Below, piece after piece: positions 7,182 through 14,139 of a stretch of 39,625 nt of DNA. A model generated the notes under the pieces. It made no database searches and was not told where the DNA came from. It was given only the letters and a program-made list of their open reading frames with translations. Source of the DNA: Brachybacterium alimentarium (GTDB lineage: Bacteria > Actinomycetota > Actinomycetes > Actinomycetales > Dermabacteraceae); the NCBI RefSeq assembly GCF_002332425.1, contig NZ_NRGS01000043.1, positions 1 to 39,625 of the forward strand, written 5' to 3'. Each line of letters starts with the position of its first letter. Positions within the stretch are counted from its first letter, which is position 1. Both the position numbers and the translations under genes were made by a program.

Positions 7182-7628
7182 GTGTCCGGGAACACCGAGT
7201 GGAACGATCAGAACCTCGATCACACGTCGAAGCTGAGTGCGATCTCGCCCAGCGACCCGGTGGAGGAGGACGCCGACTCCGGCCTCTCGTCCCAGGATCG
7301 TCGGGCGATCGAGAACCTGCCCCCGCGCAGCGCGCTGCTGATCGTGCGGAAGGGCCCCAACCTCGGAGCCCGCTTCCTGCTGGACTCCGAGACCACGATC
7401 GCCGGCCGCCACCCCAACAGCGAGATCTTCCTCGACGACGTGACGGTCTCTCGCAAGCACGCGGCGTTCGTGCGCGACGACGACGGCTTCCTCGTGCGTG
7501 ACCTCGGGTCGCTCAACGGGACCTACGTGGGCAAGGATCGCGTGGACGAGGTCCGCCTCCAGTCCGGCCAGGACGTGCAGATCGGCAAGTACCGCCTCAC
7601 GTACCACCCCTTCCACGGGGCGGTCTGA
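7182..7628 (+). CDS. garA: FHA-domain protein, GarA/OdhI homologue
   Basis: 148 residues from the GTG at 7182, preceded by AGGAAGGGG 6 nt upstream. The C-terminal FHA domain (residues about 50-140) has all phosphothreonine-binding signatures: GRHPNSEIFLDD (Gly-Arg), VSRKHA (Ser and His), and DLGSLNGTYV (Asn-Gly). GarA/OdhI proteins bind and inhibit 2-oxoglutarate dehydrogenase and modulate glutamate enzymes. They switch off when a Thr in their N-terminal tail is phosphorylated by a Ser/Thr kinase and bound by their own FHA domain. Here the tail has a single candidate, Thr15 in LDHTSKL, instead of the usual ETT motif. Placement just ahead of FtsR is conserved. Confidence 0.88.
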   Translation: MSGNTEWNDQNLDHTSKLSAISPSDPVEEDADSGLSSQDRRAIENLPPRSALLIVRKGPNLGARFLLDSETTIAGRHPNSEIFLDDVTVSRKHAAFVRDDDGFLVRDLGSLNGTYVGKDRVDEVRLQSGQDVQIGKYRLTYHPFHGAV

Positions 7629-7632
7629 TCCG

Positions 7633-8325
7633 ATGCCCGCCTCCGCGGCGCACAGGTCGGCCTCGTCGGCAGCAGCACGGCTCAGCATCGGGCAGGTGCT
7701 CTCGGCACTGCGCGATGAGTTCCCCGACCTCGCCCACTCCAAGCTGCACTATCTCGAGTCCGAGGGTCTGATCTCCCCGGAGCGCACCGCTGCGGGATAT
7801 CGCAAGTACACCCGTGAGGACGTCGAGCGCCTGCTGTTCGTGCTGCGCGCTCAGCGAGACCGGTTCTGGCCCCTCAAGGTGATCAAGGAGCACCTCCTCG
7901 AGCACGGCCTGGAGTCCGAGGTCACCTCGATCGCCTCCCGTCCGGGGCCGACCGCTGCCGTGCAGCCCGTACGTCTGGATCGAAGGGGGCTTGCCCGTCG
8001 GGCCGCTGTCGAGGAGGACTTCCTCGAGGAGCTCGAGCAGTACGGGATGCTCTCCGAAGGCTTGGAGAACTACGGGTCCGCCGAACTCGAGATCGTCACC
8101 TCCGCGCGGGAGCTGGCCGACGTGGGGCTCCACCCGCGCCATCTGGTGATGCTGCGTACCTCCGCCGAACGGGAGGCGCACATGATCCGCTCCGTCGCCA
8201 AGCCCCGGGACCGGCCCGGTGACTCCGCGGCCCGCGGCGAAGCCGAGGATTTCGCTCGTGACCTGGGGGAATCCATGATCTCGCTGCACGGCGCGGTGTT
8301 CCGCACGAAGCTCCGGGACAGCTGA
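7633..8325 (+). CDS. ftsR: MerR-family regulator FtsR
   Basis: 230 residues starting at the ATG at 7633, 4 nt after the garA stop. The N-terminal MerR-type winged helix (LSIGQVLSALRDEFPDLAHS... YLESEGLISPERT.. GYRKYTREDVERLLFVLRAQRD) is characteristic of FtsR/Rv1828. That protein activates ftsZ and controls division and growth in Corynebacterium and relatives. The C-terminal region (residues about 120-220) is the FtsR-specific effector/dimer domain, rich in ELEQYGMLSEGL-type helices. The garA-ftsR order is conserved in Actinobacteria. The role is assigned by homology pattern. Confidence 0.88.
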   Translation: MPASAAHRSASSAAARLSIGQVLSALRDEFPDLAHSKLHYLESEGLISPERTAAGYRKYTREDVERLLFVLRAQRDRFWPLKVIKEHLLEHGLESEVTSIASRPGPTAAVQPVRLDRRGLARRAAVEEDFLEELEQYGMLSEGLENYGSAELEIVTSARELADVGLHPRHLVMLRTSAEREAHMIRSVAKPRDRPGDSAARGEAEDFARDLGESMISLHGAVFRTKLRDS

Positions 8326-8387
8326 GGCCGTTTCCCGGCGGCCACGCCGCTCCGGCGAGTTGCCGTCGACGGCGGGCGCGGACACGC

Positions 8388-8444
8388 TACTCTGGTCGCG
8401 TGCTCTCATCCTTCCCCCTGTGGAGAGCCGGAATACGGAGGTAG
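8388..8444 (+). promoter_or_regulatory. promoter and possible 14-codon leaderless uORF ahead of the second MerR gene
   Basis: TACTCT (8388-8393) has actinobacterial -10 form and is followed after 6 nt by GTG at 8400. That GTG opens a 14-codon frame ending at TAG 8442-8444. The stop lies within the GGAGGT Shine-Dalgarno region of the gene starting at 8447. Either the transcript simply starts near 8400 with a 47-nt leader, or a leaderless leader peptide is translated and couples to the regulator gene. Confidence 0.45.
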
Positions 8445-8446
8445 CT

Positions 8447-9031
8447 GTGAACGCCACGCGCGGAGAGGATCGCACCGAGCAGTCGACGGTGCCCGCCGAA
8501 CCTGCACAAGGTGTCCTGTTCGACGACGTCGTCGACACCCCTGGCGAGCTCGGCTATCGCGGCCCCGCCGCCTGCAAGGCCGCCGGTATCACCTACCGTC
8601 AGCTGGACTACTGGGCTCGCACCGGCCTGGTGGAGCCCGGCGTGCGCGCGGCCTCCGGCTCCGGCAGTCAGCGCCTCTACGGCTTCCGCGACATCCTCGT
8701 GCTCAAGGTCGTCAAGCGACTTCTGGACACCGGCGTGTCCCTCCAGCAGATCCGCGTGGCCGTGAGCGCATTGCGCGAGCGCGGGATCGACGATCTCGCC
8801 GAGATCACCCTCATGAGCGACGGCGCCTCCGTCTACGAGTGCACCACCGCGCAGGACGTCTTCGACCTCGTCCAGGGCGGCCAGGGTGTCTTCGGCATCG
8901 CCGTGGGTCGGGTCTGGCGCGAGGTCGAGAACGACCTGTCGGTGCTGCCGGGCGTGAATCCGGCCGATGACGCGGCCCTTGCGCTGCAGGACGAGCTGGC
9001 CGCACGGCGCCGCTCGCGCCAGGCAGGCTGA
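8447..9031 (+). CDS. MerR-family regulator, Rv1830/ResR (McdR) type
   Basis: 194 residues from the GTG at 8447, with GGAGGT 5-6 nt upstream. An unstructured N-terminus of about 35 residues is followed by a MerR winged helix: YRGPAACKAAGITYRQLDYW, then ARTGLVEP and RLYGFRDILVLKVVKRLLDTGVSLQQIR. The C-terminal portion (LMSDGASVYECTTAQDVFDLVQGGQGVFGIAVG) is the hallmark of the second MerR protein of this locus, Rv1830 of M. tuberculosis, reported as a cell-division and drug-resilience regulator. The bifunctional nuclease gene (Rv1829 type) that separates the two MerR genes in mycobacteria is absent. The function is assigned by family and synteny. Confidence 0.87.
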   Translation: MNATRGEDRTEQSTVPAEPAQGVLFDDVVDTPGELGYRGPAACKAAGITYRQLDYWARTGLVEPGVRAASGSGSQRLYGFRDILVLKVVKRLLDTGVSLQQIRVAVSALRERGIDDLAEITLMSDGASVYECTTAQDVFDLVQGGQGVFGIAVGRVWREVENDLSVLPGVNPADDAALALQDELAARRRSRQAG

Positions 9032-9056
9032 CACCACTCACTGCGTCACGGCAGAC

Positions 9057-9093
9057 GACGACGGCGAGTCCCGGGAAGGGGCTCGCCGTCGTC
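9057..9093 (+). terminator. bidirectional-looking terminator hairpin
   Basis: GACGACGGCGAG (9057-9068) pairs perfectly with CTCGCCGTCGTC (9082-9093) around a 13-nt loop and is followed by a TGTGTGTATGTGTGTGT tract. It lies between the convergent MerR and ParA genes. Confidence 0.75.
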
Positions 9094-9179
9094 TGTGTGT
9101 ATGTGTGTGTCCGGCATGCACCGACCGTGCGGGACGATGACGCCGTGCGGCACCGCTCCCGCTCAGGAAGCGCTGGTGC

Positions 9180-9971
9180 TCAGGAGTGCTGGCGAGAATC
9201 CAGCACTGTCTTCAGCAGTGCGTCGAAGTCCTCCGTGAGGCGCTTGCCCGAGGCTCCCTCGTAGCGGTGCAGCGGCACGGCGCCGCCCTGCGCCTGCTGC
9301 AGCCCCACACGCTCCTCGATGACGGGGGAGAGCACGGAGTCGCCGAAGAGTTCACGGAGCTCGGCGAGCCGATACTGGTGCTCGACGGAGCGCGGCCGGT
9401 AGCGGTTGACCACGAGCCCGAGGGTCTGCAGGCGAGGGGCGATGCCGTCGTCGTGCATCTCGGAGGCGAGTTTGAGCGCGCGATCCGCGGCGGTCACCGC
9501 GAAGAACCCGGGCTCGGCGACCACGAGGGCACGGTCCGATGCGGCCAGCGCCATCTGCGTGAGACCGTTCAGCGAGGGCGGACAGTCGATGAGCACGAGG
9601 TCGTACTGGTGCGTGCGCTTGTCCAGCGCGTCGTGCAGCCGGCGCACGTCCTTGGCGCTCTGCGACGGGGCATCCATCACCGAGGAGCGGCTGGAGCCGG
9701 GGATCACGTCGAGATGGGACCCGGCATCGGCCGACCACGGCGCCGGAAGGATCGAGCGGTCGATCGTCTCGGTGCGCGGGGAGGACAGCACCTCGGCGAT
9801 GTCGACGGTGCTCGCGGGCTCACCCAGCAGACCGAGCGTCGAATCACCCTGCGGGTCGAGATCGATCACGAGAGTGTTCACCTCCTGGTGGAGGGCAGCA
9901 GAAGCCAGGCCCAGGGTCACCGACGTCTTGCCGACGCCGCCCTTCAGGGAACACACACTCACGATGAACAC
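9180..9971 (-). CDS. ParA/MinD-type ATPase (orphan)
   Basis: About 263 residues from the GTG at 9971. The deviant Walker A KGGVGKTS starts at residue 10. Walker A' (LVIDLDPQGDSTLGLLG) and Walker B (YDLVLIDCPPSLNGLTQ) follow. LVVNRYRPRSVEHQYRL is the usual region after the ParA switch. ParA-type ATPases form ATP-dependent dimers that bind DNA or membranes to position plasmids, chromosomes or protein clusters. No parB or cargo gene is adjacent, so the cargo is unknown. The start is supported by a -10 box 7 nt upstream with no Shine-Dalgarno. The frame stays open far upstream, but that extension is the antisense of the methyltransferase gene. Confidence 0.9.
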   Translation of the reverse strand: MFIVSVCSLKGGVGKTSVTLGLASAALHQEVNTLVIDLDPQGDSTLGLLGEPASTVDIAEVLSSPRTETIDRSILPAPWSADAGSHLDVIPGSSRSSVMDAPSQSAKDVRRLHDALDKRTHQYDLVLIDCPPSLNGLTQMALAASDRALVVAEPGFFAVTAADRALKLASEMHDDGIAPRLQTLGLVVNRYRPRSVEHQYRLAELRELFGDSVLSPVIEERVGLQQAQGGAVPLHRYEGASGKRLTEDFDALLKTVLDSRQHS

Positions 9972-9978
9972 ATCAGGA

Positions 9979-9984
9979 AGTCTA
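9979..9984 (-). promoter_or_regulatory. -10 box of the ParA-like gene, leaderless start
   Basis: On the minus strand TAGACT (9984-9979) lies 7 nt before the GTG at 9971 and no ribosome-binding site intervenes. This fits a leaderless transcript. Confidence 0.45.
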
Positions 9985-10067
9985 CCGACCCGAGGCTGAT
10001 CATCGGGCACCGCCACGGGCGGTAACCTGCATGAATCGTGTTCAGATCCCGTGGAGAGAGGCCGACG

Positions 10068-11087
10068 ATGTCGCAGATCACGCACGACCTGGTGCTGGAG
10101 GTGCTCGACGGCTGCGGGTCCAGCGCCCTCGCGGAGTCCCGGGAGCTGGGGTTCGTGCAACAGGTCACGCCGACGGAGCTGACCCTGCGCACCGACGACC
10201 TCGACGGGGTGCGAGGTCTGCGCCGCGTGGTCGCGGCCTCGAGCGGGCTGACCGTCACGGCCCGCCGGCCCCGCGAACTGCTGGAGACGTCCGTGCAGCA
10301 GCGCCTGAGTGAGCGGTACGAGGACATCGGGCGTCAGCGCCCGCGACAGCGCTTCCATGGACTGCGGCTGGAGGCGGCCGGCTCGGACACCCCGGACATG
10401 CGGCGTCTGGCGGAGGCCATCGCCGAGCTCGCGGGGCTCCCCGTGGCCGAGGACGGCGATCTCGTGGTGCGCGTTCGTCGGGGCGCCCCGCAGCACACCT
10501 GGCAGGTGCTGCTGCGCACCACGCCCCGTCCGCTCTCCGCCCGGTCGTGGCGCACCGTGAACTATCCGGGCGCCGTGAACGCGACCATCGCCGCGACCGT
10601 CATGGATCTGCTCGAGGTGGACGAGGACGACTCCCTGCTGGACATGACCTGCGGTTCGGGCACGTTCCTCGTCGAGCAGCTGCACGACGTGGTCCCGGCC
10701 CGCGCGATCGGGGTGGACCTGGATGCGGACGCGATCCACGCCGCCGAGCAGCACCAGCGGGCTGCTCGGCGGAAGGGCCGGATCGACTGGGTGGTCGGGG
10801 ACGTGCTGACCACGGAGCTCGAGCCCGGGTTCACGCGCCTGGTGACGAATCCGCCCTGGGGCGAGCTGCATGGCGAGCACGAGACCAACGAGGAGCTGCT
10901 CGCCCGCCTGGTGGATCGTGCGGCAGAGCTCGCCGCACCGCAGGCCCGGCTCGGAGTGCTCACCCATGAGATCACGCGCATGCACCGCGTGCTCGAACGG
11001 CCAGAGAGCCCCTGGCGCCCGGTGGGCGAGCACCGCTTCTTCCAGAAGGGGCACCACCCGCGCCTGTTCGTGCTCGAGCGCGGATGA
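10068..11087 (+). CDS. UPF0020-type SAM-dependent (RNA) methyltransferase
   Basis: 339 residues from the ATG at 10068, preceded by GGAGAGAGG 6-7 nt upstream. An alternative GTG at 10038 is in frame. The N-terminal 160 residues contain a degenerate RNA-binding-like region. The C-terminal Rossmann methyltransferase has motif I LLDMTCGSGTFLVEQL (about residue 187), an acidic motif II GVDLDADAIHAAE, and the catalytic TNPPWGEL motif typical of N2-guanine RNA methyltransferases (UPF0020, TrmG10/Trm14/RlmL class). It probably methylates a guanosine in tRNA or rRNA; the substrate cannot be read from sequence. It diverges from the ParA gene. Confidence 0.87.
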   Translation: MSQITHDLVLEVLDGCGSSALAESRELGFVQQVTPTELTLRTDDLDGVRGLRRVVAASSGLTVTARRPRELLETSVQQRLSERYEDIGRQRPRQRFHGLRLEAAGSDTPDMRRLAEAIAELAGLPVAEDGDLVVRVRRGAPQHTWQVLLRTTPRPLSARSWRTVNYPGAVNATIAATVMDLLEVDEDDSLLDMTCGSGTFLVEQLHDVVPARAIGVDLDADAIHAAEQHQRAARRKGRIDWVVGDVLTTELEPGFTRLVTNPPWGELHGEHETNEELLARLVDRAAELAAPQARLGVLTHEITRMHRVLERPESPWRPVGEHRFFQKGHHPRLFVLERG

Positions 11088-11154
11088 TGCCCCGGAGACG
11101 GTGAGCATCGGGGCGAGACAGCCGCGACAGGCATGCCTCCTGGGCTCAGAGCCC

Positions 11155-11787
11155 TCAGAGCCCTCGTCGGCCGGTCCGGAGCGCCTGCAGTGCGTGCTCG
11201 TCGCCGTGGACCTGCACCCGTGCCACGTCATCGCGACCGCTGGCCCACAGCAGCAGCTCGAGCGCGTCGCCGTGCACCCGCAGCGAGCCGTCCGCACCGC
11301 GAGAGGTGCGTCGCAGGCCGCCGAGCGGCGAGACGAAGGTGATGTCGGTCGGCACCTTCAGACTGACCCGCGAGGTGAGGGCCAGCGCCCGCCAGGCCTG
11401 CGCATCCGTCGCGGGGGTCAGGCGGCGCGGTTCCCAGTCCTCCTGGGCCCGACGCAGGTCCTCGTGATGGATGAGCAGTTCGCCCTCGCCGATGAATCGG
11501 TCCAGGCGGCCGATGGGGGAGAGGCGGCCCGGCCCCTCCCGAAGTCGCTCGACGAGCTCCTCCCAGCCGGTGTCACGCAGCCTCTCCAGGGCGGACTCCG
11601 CCCGGGCACCGAGCGGCCCGGGGAGTCTCGAGCCCACCGTTAGATGCGGGGACCGCTCCCGGACCAGGAGGTGCTCGAGCAGGTCCGGGGCGTCCCAGCC
11701 CGGAAGGATCGTGGGCGCCTCGGGCCCGAGGGCGAGGAAGGAGTCGGCAAGGGCGAGGCGTTCCGGGCTGGGATCCATGGGGGACAT
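11155..11787 (-). CDS. TIGR03085 family DinB-like metal-binding protein
   Basis: 210 residues, starting 4 nt after the stop of the upstream isomerase gene. The pattern LADSFLALGPEAPTILPGWDAPDLLEHLLVRER at the N-terminus, FIGEGELLIHHEDLRR in the middle, and the C-terminal LRVHGDALELLLWASGRDD match the TIGR03085 / maleylpyruvate-isomerase-like (mycothiol-dependent DinB superfamily) proteins. These are four-helix bundles with a His-based metal site. The substrate is unknown. It is last in the sugar-metabolism operon, but a functional link to sugar use is not established. ATG at 11787 is preferred; ATG 11778 is possible. Confidence 0.83.
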   Translation of the reverse strand: MSPMDPSPERLALADSFLALGPEAPTILPGWDAPDLLEHLLVRERSPHLTVGSRLPGPLGARAESALERLRDTGWEELVERLREGPGRLSPIGRLDRFIGEGELLIHHEDLRRAQEDWEPRRLTPATDAQAWRALALTSRVSLKVPTDITFVSPLGGLRRTSRGADGSLRVHGDALELLLWASGRDDVARVQVHGDEHALQALRTGRRGL

Positions 11788-11791
11788 GCTC

Positions 11792-12793
11792 TCAGCTCTG
11801 AGTGCTGAAGGCAGCGTCGAAGGACAGCTCGGATGCGGGATAGTCGAGGTCCCGCAGCACCTCGATCGCCTCGGCGGCGCCGTGCAGACGGTCCATGCCG
11901 GCGTCCTCCCACTCGATCGAGAGGGGGCCCTCGTAGCCGATCGAGCGCAGCGCCCGGAAGGCGGCGTCCCACGGCACGTCCCCGCGACCGAAGGAGACGA
12001 AGTCCCATCCGCGCCGGGGATCGCCCCAGGGCAGGTGCGAGCCCAGGCGGGTGTTGCGACCGGTGACCCGCACTCGGATGTCCTTGCAGTCCACGTGGTA
12101 GATGCGGTCCGCGAAGTCCGTGATGAAGGAGACCGGGTCGATCTCCTGCCACATGAAGTGGGAGGGGTCCCAGTTCAGACCGAAGGACTCACGGTGCCCG
12201 ATCGCCTCGAGCGTGCGCTGCGTGGTCCAGTAGTCGTAGGCGATCTCGGAGGGATGGACCTCATGGGCGAAGCGCACGCCGCACTCCTCGAAGACGTCGA
12301 GGATGGGGTTCCAGCGGTCGGCGAAGTCCTGATATCCCTCGTCGATGACGTCCTGGGGGACCGGCGGGAACATCGCCACGTACTTCCAGATCTTCGACCC
12401 CGTGAAGCCGATGACGGTCTTCACACCGAGCTTCTGGGCGAGGCGGGCCGTGTTCTTCATGTCCTCGGCCGCCCGCTGCCTCACGCCTTCGGGGTCGCCG
12501 TCGCCCCAGACGTCCCGGCCCACGATCGCCTGATGGCGGAAGTCGATCGGATCGTCGCAGATCGCCTGGCCCTTGAGATGGTTGGAGATGGCCCAGCAGG
12601 ACAGGCCGTGCTTCTCGAGGATCCCGATGCGGTCGGCGATGTACTCGTCGTCGTCCCAGCGGCTGGCATCGAGGTGCTCGCCGGAGACCGAGATCTCGAG
12701 GCCGTCGTAGCCCCAGCCGGCTGCGAGCTCGGCGACCTCGTCGAGCGTGAGGTCGGCCCACTGGCCGGTGAAGAGGGTATGCGGTTGCGCCAT
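11792..12793 (-). CDS. sugar phosphate isomerase/epimerase (xylose-isomerase-like TIM barrel)
   Basis: 333 residues with a good Shine-Dalgarno (AAGGAG, 7-8 nt before the ATG). It is an AP-endonuclease-2-type TIM barrel. Candidate metal ligands are the Glu in FAHEVHPSEIA, the Asp in LNWDPSHFMW, the His/Asp in YHVDCKDIRV, and the Glu in SIEWEDAG near the end. These enzymes interconvert keto/aldo sugars or epimerise hexoses and inosose derivatives. The adjacent Gfo/Idh genes suggest a dehydrogenase-isomerase pathway for a sugar or sugar alcohol, as in inositol or uronate catabolism. The substrate is unknown. Confidence 0.88.
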   Translation of the reverse strand: MAQPHTLFTGQWADLTLDEVAELAAGWGYDGLEISVSGEHLDASRWDDDEYIADRIGILEKHGLSCWAISNHLKGQAICDDPIDFRHQAIVGRDVWGDGDPEGVRQRAAEDMKNTARLAQKLGVKTVIGFTGSKIWKYVAMFPPVPQDVIDEGYQDFADRWNPILDVFEECGVRFAHEVHPSEIAYDYWTTQRTLEAIGHRESFGLNWDPSHFMWQEIDPVSFITDFADRIYHVDCKDIRVRVTGRNTRLGSHLPWGDPRRGWDFVSFGRGDVPWDAAFRALRSIGYEGPLSIEWEDAGMDRLHGAAEAIEVLRDLDYPASELSFDAAFSTQS

Positions 12794-12828
12794 GATGGTG
12801 CTCCTTCTCTGCGGTGAGGGGGTGGAGA

Positions 12829-14001
12829 TCAGAGGGTGATGGTCGCGCCGTCGGCGGCGTCGGAGGCGATGACGGCGTCCAGGACGCGCTGCAGCGCGAG
12901 GCCGTCGGCGAAGTCGGGGGAGAAGCCGGAGGCGTCGGGCCTCTCACGGTCGCGGATCGCGATCAGCAGATCGCGGACCTGGTGGGTGAAGGCGTTCTCC
13001 CAGCCCAGCACGTGGCCCTGCGGCCACCAGGCCTCCAGATAGGGATGCTCCGGCTCGGTGACGAGGACGCGCCGGAGGCCCTGCTCGGCGACCGGGAGGG
13101 TGGCGTCGTGGAACCAGAGCTCGTTGGGACTCTCGAGGTCGAAGCGCAGTGCGCCGGCGCTGCCGAACAGCTCCACGCTCAGACGGTTCTTGGCACCGGT
13201 GGCCATTCGCGAGACCTCCACCGAGGCGAGAGCGCCGCCGTCGAGCTCGAGCGACGCCCAGGCGGCGTCGTCGACGGTGACGTCCTCGAGGCCGTCCTCA
13301 CCAGGACGCCGGGGGACGATGGTCGCGAGACGGCCCCGCACTGCGGTGACCTGCTGACCCGTCAGGTGCTGCACCTGGTCGACGGCATGCGATCCGATGT
13401 CCCCGAGGGCGCCGGAGCCCGCCGTCTCCCGGCGCAGCCGCCAGGACATCCCCGCGTCCTCGTCGACGAGCCAGTCCTGGAGATAGGCCGCTTTGACCTG
13501 GCGGATGGTGCCGAGCCGCCCGTCCTCGACGAAGCGCTTGGCCAGGGCGAGCGCAGGGACGCGACGGTAGGTGAAGCCGAGCGCGGCGATCTGCCCGCGG
13601 GCCTGCGCGGCCTCGGCGGCCGCCACCATCTGCTCCGCCTCGGCGGTGTCATTGGCCAGCGGCTTCTCGCACAGCACATGCTTGCCGGCTTCGAGCGCAG
13701 CGATCGCGATCTCGGCGTGCAGGAATCCGGGGGTGCAGATGTCGACGATGTCGATGTCATCACGGGCGATCACCTCGCGCCAGTCGGTCGCGTGCTCCTC
13801 CCAGTCCAGGCGCTGAGCGGCTGCGGCCACCGCGTCCTCATCACGGCCCACGATCACGCGGCGCGCGATCTCGGGCACGTCGAAGGCGGCGGCGACGGTG
13901 CGCCAGGCCTGGGAGTGGGCACGCCCCATGAAGGCGTAGCCGATCATCGCGACTCCGAGCGGTCGGTCGGAAACGGGGGAGGGCACGGTCAACGGGATCA
14001 C
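12829..14001 (-). CDS. Gfo/Idh/MocA family oxidoreductase (1)
   Basis: 390 residues if it starts at the GTG at 14001; another in-frame GTG at 13986 is possible. The N-terminal Rossmann fold begins LGVAMIGYAFMGRAHSQAW. The catalytic EKP motif (LCEKPLAN) and the SGALGDIGSHAVDQV segment with the conserved Asp/His are intact. The family oxidises or reduces sugars and inositols with NAD(P). It lies 35 nt upstream of the TIM-barrel isomerase in the same direction, so the two are probably co-transcribed. A hairpin at 14100-14133 separates it from the other Gfo/Idh gene. Confidence 0.9.
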   Translation of the reverse strand: MIPLTVPSPVSDRPLGVAMIGYAFMGRAHSQAWRTVAAAFDVPEIARRVIVGRDEDAVAAAAQRLDWEEHATDWREVIARDDIDIVDICTPGFLHAEIAIAALEAGKHVLCEKPLANDTAEAEQMVAAAEAAQARGQIAALGFTYRRVPALALAKRFVEDGRLGTIRQVKAAYLQDWLVDEDAGMSWRLRRETAGSGALGDIGSHAVDQVQHLTGQQVTAVRGRLATIVPRRPGEDGLEDVTVDDAAWASLELDGGALASVEVSRMATGAKNRLSVELFGSAGALRFDLESPNELWFHDATLPVAEQGLRRVLVTEPEHPYLEAWWPQGHVLGWENAFTHQVRDLLIAIRDRERPDASGFSPDFADGLALQRVLDAVIASDAADGATITL

Positions 14002-14099
14002 CTTCGAGTCGAGACGGGTCGAGCGGAATCAGCGGGATGAACAGCGGACGCATGAGGGACGGCGGATGAGCGAGGGCCGACGTGGAGAGCGGCCCACGG

Positions 14100-14133
14100 G
14101 ACGCCTCCGGTCCGTCAGCGGATCGGAGGCGTC
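14100..14133 (-). terminator. hairpin between the two Gfo/Idh genes
   Basis: GACGCCTCCG (14100-14109) and CGGAGGCGTC (14124-14133) form a perfect 10-bp stem 6 nt past the stop of the upstream Gfo/Idh gene. There is no T-run, so it may be a partial terminator or an mRNA-stabilising hairpin setting relative expression. Confidence 0.5.
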
Positions 14134-14139
14134 ACCGGG

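Noticed and set aside
9972..11297. N-terminal extension of the ParA-like frame by about 440 codons
   Set aside because: It would overlap the well-supported methyltransferase gene on the other strand. The ParA family begins directly at the KGGVGKT region.
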